Origin: Vulcanimicrobiota bacterium
Lineage (GTDB): Bacteria; Vulcanimicrobiota; Vulcanimicrobiia; Vulcanimicrobiales; Vulcanimicrobiaceae
Direction: 5' to 3'
DNA length: 20,739 nt
NCBI GenBank assembly: GCA_027306845.1
Contig: DAHUYY010000009.1
Location: 1-20,739 of the forward strand
This document shows positions 7,383 to 15,095 of the stretch, piece by piece. Each line of letters opens with the position of its first letter. Within the stretch, counting starts at the first letter, position 1. The notes beneath the pieces were generated by a model. The model saw only the letters and a list, made by a program, of their open reading frames with translations. It was not told the DNA's origin and ran no database searches. A program made the position numbers and the translations under genes.

Positions 7383-10300
7383 TCACGGCGCTACCGCGTG
7401 AAGGCCGCGAATGATCGGCAAATGTGCGGCCTCCAAGCGTTTTTGCAACGGCTGCATCACTTCGGTTTGAAGAACCGCATAACGTTTCATGGCGTTCCGA
7501 TAACGCGTCATAAACGTTGCGTCGAAGGTGAGATCGGCGGCGGTCGGCGGGTGCAGCGAAAAGCTGAGCCCGGCCGGCAGATCTTCCCGTAGGGAACCAG
7601 CGCGTAGCGCAAAATCTTCGCCGTTGCGATAATTTGCGGTAAATGCGGCGAATACGGCATCGCGTTTCGACATTGCCGCCGATATTGCCGATTGAAGTGA
7701 AGCATCATGTGTTGCCGCGCGATCCTTCTCTAGCGATGCTTCCATCGCGTCGAGATCGTTCAAGACGGTGTCGATCGCCGATGTAACGCGCACGTAACCG
7801 AGATTGAAACGATACGCGCGTTCGTAATCGGATTGTCGCCATGGCGAGCGCGGATCGGCTCGCAATTTTAGCGTCGTTGTTTCGGTCCGCCCGTCGGCAG
7901 TGAGGCGAAGCGTGTAGCTTCCCGGGGGGACCGGCGGCCCCGACTGTACGCGAAATGCGGGCGCGGCACCCTTCCACTGCACGGCCGGTGTCGCGTTGAG
8001 ATCCCATACATAACGATTGATTCCGATATGATTCGAAATGCGTGCGACGATTTTCTTGCCGATTTTGTGCGTCCCGGCAATTTTTCTCACCAGGTGCCCA
8101 GCCGCGTCGTAAATTTGCAGCATCGGCGGGGTAGTCGACATGCGATGTTGATAGAACGAAATCGTCGCTCCGGCCGGCGGATTTTTACCGGAGAATCGCC
8201 CGTAGAGCCCCTCCTGATTCGAGTGCATCACCCATCGGTATACGGTGCGCGAGTGGAAAAGCATGAAGCCCGCTCTTTGCGCCGCATGAAGGCGTTCCAG
8301 CGGCGTCAGATCGTCGAGGATCCAGATGCCGCGCCCGTGGGTTGCAACGACCAAATCTCGTTCGCGTGGTGCGATTCGCAGATCGCGAAAGCTCGCAACC
8401 GGGATATTGTTTCGCAAGCTCTCCCAATTTTGGCCGTTATTGAAACTCACGTACAGGCCCCGCTCGGTTCCAAGGTAGAGGACATGCGGATTGACCGGAT
8501 CGGGGCGAATCGTCCGCACGAACTCCGTCGGAGGAATTCCGGTGACGATCTTGCGCCACTGCATACCGTAATCGGTCGTGACGAATGCATACGGCGCCTC
8601 GTCGCCCGAGCGATGCCGATCGACGACGGCATACGCCGTTCCGGCGTCAAACGGCGAGGGCGCGACCGTTTCTACGCGGCCGAATGGAGCGAGCCCCGGT
8701 GGAGTGACGTTCTTCCATGTTTTACCGCCGTCGCGCGTGAGTTGCACGAGCCCGTCATCGGTGCCGACCCAGATCTCTCCCTTTGCTACCGGCGAGCCTT
8801 CGATATCGAGAATCGTATCGGAGTATTCAGTTCCGAAGACATCCTTGGTAATCGGTCCGCCCGAAGGAGCTTGGTGCGATTTTATATTCAACGTGAGATC
8901 GGGGCTGATCGGCACCCAATGCTCGCCGCGATCCGTGCTCTGGAATACGACGTTGCCGCCATACCACAATATTTGCGGATTCCAAGGTGCGAAAGCGATC
9001 GGCGAATCCCAATTGAAGCGATATTTTGCCAGTCGCAAATCAAAACGCGCAGCCGAAGTGGCGTTATAAGGGCCCACGTAGCGAAAATCTTCGTCTTTCC
9101 AATCGTAACGCAGCAGATAGCCGTCTTCGGAGTCGGCGAAGACGTAGCGCGCATTCGAGGGGTCGGGGACCGCCCACATGCCGTCCCCACCAACCGTTAC
9201 GCGCCAATCGCGTCCGGTAATTCCATCGTAGGAGCGAGAATTTGAGGGTCCGCAAAATGCTTCGTTATCTTGCAACGCCGCACAGACCATAAACGGCCGT
9301 GCGGAGGAGAGACCGACATGGTAAACTTGTTCGATCGGCAAATTTCGCGAGAACGAAAAGTGCTTGCCGCGGTCGAGGGTGAGCGCAAAGCCACCGTCAT
9401 CGCCGATGATGAAACGCTTGCCGTCGTTCGGATCGATCCAAATTGCGTGGGCGTCGGCATGGACGCCGCGACCGAAACGTTTGAAGTTCTTTCCACCGTC
9501 GGTGCTCAACGCGAGATTCATCGAGAGCGTGTATACGCGATTTTCATTTTTCGGATCGACTGCAAGGTGCGTGAAATAGAACGGGCGCTGATCGATAAGC
9601 GTCCCGGAAAAGAGTTTCACCCAGTGCCGGCCGGCATCATCCGATCTCCATAGTTCGCCGTCACGCGATTGACTCAAGGCGTAGATTCGGTTCGGGTTGC
9701 TTGGCGCAATAGCCAGGCCAATGCGTCCGGTAAGTCCGGTCGGAAACCCGTTGCCCTCGATCCGCCTCCAACTCTCCCCGCCATCGACGGATTTAAAGAG
9801 GCCGCCGCGAGCACCGCCGCTCGAAAACGTCCACGGCTTGCGGCGGAACTCCCACATGCCGGCGTAGAGAATTCGCGGATCGCTCGGGTCCATCGCAAGG
9901 TCGCTCGCGCCGCTATCCGGGGCGAGATAGAGCGTCTTCTTCCACGTCTTCCCGCCGTCGGTCGTCACATAGACGCCGCGGTGCACGCTATTGCGATAGA
10001 CATCGCCGAGCACGGCGACGACGACATGATTGCTATCGCTCGGGTCGACAACGATGGTCGCGATATGTCCGCTCTTGCGAAGGCCGACGTTCTTCCATGT
10101 TTTTCCGCCATCGGTGCTCTTATAAATTCCGTCGCCGCGGATAACGTCGTTGCGAGGATTGCTCTCGCCGGTTCCCACCCAAACGATCTTGGCGTTGCGC
10201 GGGTCGATGGCGATTGCGCCGATGGAAGCGACCGGCTCTTTTGCAAAAACATCGCGCCAGGTCGCCCCACCGTTTACGCTCTTCCACACGCCGCCGCCGG

Positions 10301-10484
10301 CGGTGCCGATATAGTACAGGTTCGGGTGCCGGGCGCTCCCGGCGACCGCCGGCACGCGCCCACCGGCGATCGCCGGACCGATCGATCGGAAGTGCATCGC
10401 TGCATACGGGGGCTGCGCGCCATGCGCGATTCCCGGAGAGCAGAGTGCGACGAGCGCACCGAACAGCGGCATAAATCGTTTCAC
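7383..10484 (-). CDS. Secreted Asp-box (BNR/sortilin-type) beta-propeller protein
   Basis: With the GTG at 10484 as start the protein has 1033 residues. That start has GGAGG 7 bases upstream and begins directly with a signal peptide (VKRF, hydrophobic core, cleavage near AHG/AQ). Residues about 34-724 hold many Asp-boxes of the S-x-D-x-G-x-x-W type, for example SVNGGATW (69), STDGGKTW, TTDGGKTW, SVDGGESW, STDRGEHW, TRDGGKTW and SFNNGQNW. This indicates one or two multi-bladed propellers as in VPS10/sortilin and sialidase-like proteins. The propeller part closes with ATHGRGIWILDDLTPL, typical of this bacterial family. A C-terminal beta-sandwich region (about 735-860, with PPGSYTLRLTADG) and a helical tail follow. 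Such proteins are often labelled glycosyl hydrolase, but activity is rarely shown; binding is equally possible. It sits between GH18- and GH114-type genes in one run. Confidence 0.9.
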   Translation of the reverse strand: MKRFMPLFGALVALCSPGIAHGAQPPYAAMHFRSIGPAIAGGRVPAVAGSARHPNLYYIGTAGGGVWKSVNGGATWRDVFAKEPVASIGAIAIDPRNAKIVWVGTGESNPRNDVIRGDGIYKSTDGGKTWKNVGLRKSGHIATIVVDPSDSNHVVVAVLGDVYRNSVHRGVYVTTDGGKTWKKTLYLAPDSGASDLAMDPSDPRILYAGMWEFRRKPWTFSSGGARGGLFKSVDGGESWRRIEGNGFPTGLTGRIGLAIAPSNPNRIYALSQSRDGELWRSDDAGRHWVKLFSGTLIDQRPFYFTHLAVDPKNENRVYTLSMNLALSTDGGKNFKRFGRGVHADAHAIWIDPNDGKRFIIGDDGGFALTLDRGKHFSFSRNLPIEQVYHVGLSSARPFMVCAALQDNEAFCGPSNSRSYDGITGRDWRVTVGGDGMWAVPDPSNARYVFADSEDGYLLRYDWKDEDFRYVGPYNATSAARFDLRLAKYRFNWDSPIAFAPWNPQILWYGGNVVFQSTDRGEHWVPISPDLTLNIKSHQAPSGGPITKDVFGTEYSDTILDIEGSPVAKGEIWVGTDDGLVQLTRDGGKTWKNVTPPGLAPFGRVETVAPSPFDAGTAYAVVDRHRSGDEAPYAFVTTDYGMQWRKIVTGIPPTEFVRTIRPDPVNPHVLYLGTERGLYVSFNNGQNWESLRNNIPVASFRDLRIAPRERDLVVATHGRGIWILDDLTPLERLHAAQRAGFMLFHSRTVYRWVMHSNQEGLYGRFSGKNPPAGATISFYQHRMSTTPPMLQIYDAAGHLVRKIAGTHKIGKKIVARISNHIGINRYVWDLNATPAVQWKGAAPAFRVQSGPPVPPGSYTLRLTADGRTETTTLKLRADPRSPWRQSDYERAYRFNLGYVRVTSAIDTVLNDLDAMEASLEKDRAATHDASLQSAISAAMSKRDAVFAAFTANYRNGEDFALRAGSLREDLPAGLSFSLHPPTAADLTFDATFMTRYRNAMKRYAVLQTEVMQPLQKRLEAAHLPIIRGLHAVAP

Positions 10485-10522
10485 GGACAATCCTCCAAGC
10501 GGAGAGATTATGGAACGATCCG

Positions 10523-11413
10523 CTATTTCCCGGTCGCTAGACCGTTGAGGATCGCTTGGTTCTGGGCCGCGCTCGCGTCGTTCACGGTCCACAGCATCAT
10601 GCCGCCGTAGCCGTTATTTCGTACCCATGCGGCGAGCGCTTCGAGCGTACTGGTGGGAGCGAGCGGTACGTCGCCGTCGATATCGCTGCCGAGCATGAGC
10701 TGTGTCGCCGGAAAGAGCAGCGCATAGGTCGCGAGGTCGCTCTGCGCTGCGGCGTACTGGTAGCTCATAACATTTACCCACGATATCGCGCTCGCGACAC
10801 CGGGGGCAGCAAGAACGGTACCGTCGCCGAAGTTGGTCGGCGTGTCGAACGCGGCAAGAGTAACGATGGCGCCCGTCATGCCGTCGGCGTCGAACGCTGC
10901 GCGAGTAGCTGGAATAAGCGTCGATAACGTCGCAACCCGTTGCGACTGCGTTCCCGATTCATCGTCAAAATCAACACCGTCAAAACCATATTGTTTGATA
11001 ACGGCGAGGAGGCTCGTCTCAAAATCTTTGGTGTCGCCGTCGAAAACGAACGCCGTTGCGGGGCTCCCTCCGCCAAGCGATAGCAGCACTTTTATCCCGC
11101 GTTGATGGAGCGCGGCGATCGCTGCTGCGGTTAAATATCCCGGGGAGTTGCCGTCGGGGAGTACGCTATGTCCGGAAACAAAATCGAAGGCGTAGATCAG
11201 GGTCGTGACGCCTTGTGGCACCGAACTCCACGGAGTTTGCTCCCAGTCATCCCAATATCCGACGTACTGCGGAGCCGCACCGCTCGAAGCTACCGGCGAG
11301 GGTGCAACGCTCGGGAGCGCACTCGTTACGGTTCCGCCTCCGCCGCAACCCGAAAGCAAGATCGCCACAGCGAGCGCAGCGACTTTTCGGCAGAACCCTG
11401 CACCCGTATGCAT
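10523..11413 (-). CDS. GH18-like lipoprotein (chitinase-type glycosidase)
   Basis: The 296-residue protein has a lipoprotein signal peptide with lipobox LLSGC (Cys23) and a Ser/Ala/Pro tether to about 48. The catalytic TIM barrel starts at QYVGYWDDW. The GH18 hallmarks are present: the SxGG strand (VLLSLGGG, 109-116), the catalytic DxxDxDxE as DGVDFDDE (D145, D148, D150, acid/base E152), the strand VNVMSYQY (M216, Y218), and the C-terminal GGMMLWTVND with the barrel-floor Trp. The residue before the catalytic Glu is Asp instead of the common Trp. GH18 enzymes cleave beta-linked GlcNAc polymers by substrate-assisted catalysis. About 245 residues of barrel is short but complete. The ATG lies 2 bases after the stop of the SNF2 gene, indicating translational coupling. 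Confidence 0.88.
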   Translation of the reverse strand: MHTGAGFCRKVAALAVAILLSGCGGGGTVTSALPSVAPSPVASSGAAPQYVGYWDDWEQTPWSSVPQGVTTLIYAFDFVSGHSVLPDGNSPGYLTAAAIAALHQRGIKVLLSLGGGSPATAFVFDGDTKDFETSLLAVIKQYGFDGVDFDDESGTQSQRVATLSTLIPATRAAFDADGMTGAIVTLAAFDTPTNFGDGTVLAAPGVASAISWVNVMSYQYAAAQSDLATYALLFPATQLMLGSDIDGDVPLAPTSTLEALAAWVRNNGYGGMMLWTVNDASAAQNQAILNGLATGK

Positions 11414-11415
11414 CG

Positions 11416-14400
11416 CTAGCTAAAGAGTCGCTCGATATCGGCTGCGTCGAGCGGCAACGGAGCACTCGATGCATCGGCAAATTGGCTGGCGGCAAGTTCG
11501 CCTTTGCGCGCTTGCAATTCAAGAATTCGCTCCTCAACGCTGCCTTCAGCGATGAGCTTGTAAACGAAGACGTGCTGTTCCTGACCGATACGGTGGGCGC
11601 GGTCGGTCGCCTGGCGCTCTACGGCCGGGTTCCACCACGGATCGTAGTGAATGACGGTATCGGCGGCAGTTAAGTTGAGCCCCGTACCACCGGCCTTGAG
11701 GCTGATCAGGAAGAGCGGCACTTCACGATTTTGGAAACGTTTGACCGGGGTTTCGCGGTCGCGCGTCGCGCCGCGAATTTCGACGAATTGCATGTCGCGT
11801 TTCGCCAACTCGGGTTTGATCAAATCGAGCATCGATGTGAATTGGGAGAAAAGCAATATCCGTCGCCCGTCGGCGATGAGGCTTTCAAGCATTTCGAGCA
11901 ACGCGTCGAGTTTTTGCGATTCCTTGACGCTATGAGCCGCATCGAGGTCGAGCAACCGTGGGTCGCAACAGACCTGTCGAAGTTTTAATAGCGCGTCGAG
12001 CACCACGATTCGGCTGCGCGCGAGGCCACGTTTCGCGACTTCATCCCGCACGCGCTTGTGCATGGCCAAGCGAATGGTTTCGTAAAGGTCGCGTTGAGCT
12101 CCGCCAAGCTCGACGCGGTGGACGATCTCGGTTTTCTCAGGAAGATCCCGCGCAACATCTTCTTTCGTGCGTCGCACGAGAAACGGGTGCAATCGCTTTC
12201 CTAATGCGTTACGCCGTAACACGTCGCCACGTTTTTCAATCGGCGTTCTAAAAAAGCGCGCAAAAGAGCTCCGCGTTCCTAATAGGCCGGGCAACGCGAA
12301 GGCGTAGATCGACCACAGTTCCTCTAAATTATTTTCAATCGGCGTGCCGGTCATCGCTATCCGCTGCTCGGCATGAAGCTTCGTCGCAGAGATTGCCGCC
12401 TTAGCACGAGGGTTCTTAATTGCCTGCGCTTCGTCGAGCACGGCGATCGACCACTCGCGTGCGTGAAGCTCCTCAGCATCGCGAACTAATAATGCGTACG
12501 TGCTTAAAACGATATCGACATTCGGAATTTCGCCGAAAAAACGGGCGCGATCGGGGCCGCTTAACGTGAGCACGCGTAATTCCGGAGTAAAACGTGCGAT
12601 CTCGGCGCGCCAATTGGGGACGACGCTCGTCGGGGCGACGATGAGCACCGGCTTCTTCAGCCGGCCCGCGGCCTTTTCCATCGCTACGTGGGCGAGCAAC
12701 TGTACCGTCTTCCCGAGGCCCATATCGTCGGCGAGGACGCCGCCGAACCCGTGCGCTCGCAAGAGTTGCATCCAAACAACGCCTTCACGTTGGTACGGCC
12801 GCAATTCAGCATGAAAGTTCGTCGGCAGCACCGGTGGGCGTGCGGCAAGATTTTTTAACCCGTCGATAAAAGCGCCGAAGGCTTCGGTAACCGCGCCGCG
12901 CCGAAGCACCGTCCCATCGATCTCTGCAAGTGAGATCGCACGCGCGGCGGGGAGGGCTATGCGCTCGCCTTCAACTAACGCGTGCTCGCCGTCAAAGAGA
13001 TCGACGAGCGTTGCCAATACGCGGGCAACGCGCGCCGGCGGAAGTGCGACGTACGCACCGCTCGGCAGGCGGCCGAATATCGGTTCGCTCCGCGCGCCGA
13101 TGGCAACGAGATCGTCGGTGGAAGATATCCCGTTCGCCGCGAGCGCCTCGACGATCACCGGCAAGAGGGGAATGCGTTCGCCGTCGACTTCGATTCCAAG
13201 ATCGACTTCGAACCACCCGGTGCGGTGCGGATCGGGTTCGATATCGGCTTCCCAGTCTTCGGAGAACTCGACGATCTCGTGCGGAAACTCCGCATCGATC
13301 TCCACGTTCCAGCCTTCACCGCGCAATAGCGGTGCGGTAAATCCGAGAAATCGCGCCCACGCGTAGGCGCTTTCCTCGACGCCGAGTCGGAAAATTGCTC
13401 GCCGCTCCTCGTTATCGAAGTCGAACGAGCGCGGAACCGGTAAGAAGCCAAGTGCTTGCAAGCGCTCCTGCGCGCGCTCCTCGAACGCACGTTGCCGCGG
13501 CCAGAGCGCCGCGCCTTCGCCTTCGGCGACGCGGAATTCCGCTTCGCCGCTCTCGGGTGAAATGCGATATTCTCCGTAGTTGAAGGCCAGCTCGGCCGTC
13601 GTTGCCGCCCGTCCGTGCCCGAGATGCAGAACCGGCGTGGGGTCGCGCTCGATCACGCGAACGTCGAGCCGGGCCTGCGGGCCATCGATGCCGGTCGCCG
13701 AAAATACACGCCGCAACGCGACTTGGACGCGTTTTGCATGCTCGGCCGTCATCGCCGGCGCCCCGGCGAGGACCGCAGCGAGATCCGGCGCGAGATCGCT
13801 CTGCGCACGCCCTGCGGCGTTGAGATCGGGGTCGACATACCAGAGCGGCATGGCGCCGATAAGCACGCTACCGGGGCGACCGGCGAGGTGCGGCCGCTGT
13901 CGCTCGTCATCATCGATTCGCCACGCGATCCGAGCGTCGACGACATCCTCGCGCCGAATCACTTTATTGTCGAGGCTCTGCCAGTGCACGCGTTCGCTCT
14001 CCAGCAGCAACTCGAGCAGCGTGCCCAAAATCGTCGGAGAGAGCGCATTCATCCCGCCGAGCAAGCCGCTCGCCCCAACGAGCCGACCGATCGTGCGATC
14101 GAGCGGCTGCAAATGCTTCGCGCTCCCCGCTGCGAGGTGTTGAAGTTCGTATCGACGGGCGCCGCCCAGAGCACCACTCCGGAGCATGGGCACGACAAAC
14201 GCTTGAAGCGAGAACGACGGAACGAAGAAACGCTCCTCGATTGAAACCACGTATCGAACGTGCTCTCGCTGCAATTCGCGGCGTTTACTTGCCGTTACCG
14301 CGTTTACGTTTTCGATCCAGCTTTCAACGGCACCGTCGGCGGCATCGCGTTTGCGTCCGGTCGATCGGGCTGCGATCGCCGCGAGGGCGACCGCCGCCGC

Positions 14401-14640
14401 GTGCTTACAATTGCTCCCCATCGGGCAGGAGCAGCGACCGAGCAACCTCGTGCTACCGTTGGCGCCGACCGCGCGCACGTGAACCGAGTAGGGCTGCTGC
14501 TGAGTTCCAATAACGCGAGCGTCGATCGCCTCGGCACCGATCTCCAGCTGCAACACCCGGCGACGCTCGAAATAATCGCGTCCCCGCGTGAGTGTGGGCG
14601 CGTCGAATGATGCTTGAAGTACGGCGAGGTCGAGATGCAT
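11416..14640 (-). CDS. SWIM zinc-finger SNF2-family helicase
   Basis: The 1074-residue protein has an N-terminal SWIM zinc finger of the form CxCx5CxH (C70, C72, C78, H80), probably for DNA or protein binding. A long middle region (about 120-600) of the type seen in bacterial SNF2 proteins follows. The C-terminal half is a two-lobed Swi2/Snf2 motor. It has the Walker A block LADDMGLGKT (636-645), Walker B DEAQ (736-739), motif III MTGTPIENNLEELW (763-776), RRTKEDVARDLPEK, FSQFTSMLDL, motif V LKAGGTGLNL (981-990) and motif VI QATDRAHRIGQ (1010-1020). All motor motifs look intact. Such cytoplasmic ATPases remodel protein-DNA complexes (HepA/RapA-like); the substrate is unknown. The start has GAGG 8 bases upstream. 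It lies 30 bases after hyfI and 2 bases before the GH18 gene. Confidence 0.95.
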   Translation of the reverse strand: MHLDLAVLQASFDAPTLTRGRDYFERRRVLQLEIGAEAIDARVIGTQQQPYSVHVRAVGANGSTRLLGRCSCPMGSNCKHAAAVALAAIAARSTGRKRDAADGAVESWIENVNAVTASKRRELQREHVRYVVSIEERFFVPSFSLQAFVVPMLRSGALGGARRYELQHLAAGSAKHLQPLDRTIGRLVGASGLLGGMNALSPTILGTLLELLLESERVHWQSLDNKVIRREDVVDARIAWRIDDDERQRPHLAGRPGSVLIGAMPLWYVDPDLNAAGRAQSDLAPDLAAVLAGAPAMTAEHAKRVQVALRRVFSATGIDGPQARLDVRVIERDPTPVLHLGHGRAATTAELAFNYGEYRISPESGEAEFRVAEGEGAALWPRQRAFEERAQERLQALGFLPVPRSFDFDNEERRAIFRLGVEESAYAWARFLGFTAPLLRGEGWNVEIDAEFPHEIVEFSEDWEADIEPDPHRTGWFEVDLGIEVDGERIPLLPVIVEALAANGISSTDDLVAIGARSEPIFGRLPSGAYVALPPARVARVLATLVDLFDGEHALVEGERIALPAARAISLAEIDGTVLRRGAVTEAFGAFIDGLKNLAARPPVLPTNFHAELRPYQREGVVWMQLLRAHGFGGVLADDMGLGKTVQLLAHVAMEKAAGRLKKPVLIVAPTSVVPNWRAEIARFTPELRVLTLSGPDRARFFGEIPNVDIVLSTYALLVRDAEELHAREWSIAVLDEAQAIKNPRAKAAISATKLHAEQRIAMTGTPIENNLEELWSIYAFALPGLLGTRSSFARFFRTPIEKRGDVLRRNALGKRLHPFLVRRTKEDVARDLPEKTEIVHRVELGGAQRDLYETIRLAMHKRVRDEVAKRGLARSRIVVLDALLKLRQVCCDPRLLDLDAAHSVKESQKLDALLEMLESLIADGRRILLFSQFTSMLDLIKPELAKRDMQFVEIRGATRDRETPVKRFQNREVPLFLISLKAGGTGLNLTAADTVIHYDPWWNPAVERQATDRAHRIGQEQHVFVYKLIAEGSVEERILELQARKGELAASQFADASSAPLPLDAADIERLFS

Positions 14641-14670
14641 AAGGGCGACCTCTCTACTTGGCGTTCGGTG

Positions 14671-15093
14671 CTACGATTTCCTTCCGTCGAGCAATGTCGC
14701 AGCGGCGCGCAATCCTTCACGTAAAGCATCCGGCGACGGCGGGCAACCACGCACGAAAATCGAGGCCTCAAGTTCTCGCCCTGCCCCCGGCCCGGCACTT
14801 CCCGCTTCGCACCACACGCCGTCGCCGCTCGCACAGTCGCCGACTGCGACAACGACGAACGGCTCCGAAACGGCCTCGACCGTCAGCTGCGCTGCATGGC
14901 GCATCGCATCGCTCATTGGCCCGGTCACGGTGATAACGTCGGCGTGTCGAGGCGAGGCAACGATTCCCCAGCCTTCCTGTGAAACATCGTATTGCGGAGC
15001 CGCGAGGGCGTTCATCTCTAACTCACAGCCGTTACAACTGCCGCAGACGAGGTGGCGAATTCCGAGTGAGTGCGCGAATTTTCCCTGTGACAT
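14671..15093 (-). CDS. hyfI: Membrane-bound [NiFe] hydrogenase small subunit (HyfI/HycG, NuoB-like)
   Basis: The 140-residue protein carries the NuoB/HycG-type [4Fe-4S] site: CGSCNGCELE near the N-terminus (C20 and C23, plus an extra C17), GDC (C87) and RGCPPSP (C117). This would be the proximal cluster that passes electrons to or from the [NiFe] site of HyfG. It is much shorter than E. coli HyfI (about 250 residues). It lacks the long C-terminal extension but keeps the whole cluster domain, as do the compact actinobacterial homologues. A second extra cysteine (C95) is present. The ATG is 2 bases after the hyfG stop. No ferredoxin-like partner (HyfA/HyfH type) is encoded next to it, so the electron donor or acceptor is unknown. 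Confidence 0.92.
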   Translation of the reverse strand: MSQGKFAHSLGIRHLVCGSCNGCELEMNALAAPQYDVSQEGWGIVASPRHADVITVTGPMSDAMRHAAQLTVEAVSEPFVVVAVGDCASGDGVWCEAGSAGPGAGRELEASIFVRGCPPSPDALREGLRAAATLLDGRKS

Positions 15094-15095
15094 CG

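Noticed and set aside
8028..9245. A 405-codon open frame on the plus strand
   Set aside because: It lies wholly antisense to the Asp-box gene. Its protein is Arg-rich with no domain pattern, while the minus strand shows repeated Asp-boxes. Long antisense frames are expected at this base composition.
10485..10592. An upstream start for the Asp-box gene giving 36 more residues
   Set aside because: It would overlap the GH18 gene and put a charged tail before the signal peptide. The GTG at 10484 has GGAGG at 7 bases and begins the signal peptide directly.
9669..10610. A 313-codon plus-strand frame
   Set aside because: Antisense to the start of the Asp-box gene and the end of the GH18 gene; no ribosome site or recognisable domain.
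12930..14244. Several plus-strand frames of 100-209 codons
   Set aside because: All are antisense to the middle part of the SNF2 gene, whose own frame has intact helicase motifs and continuous coding.
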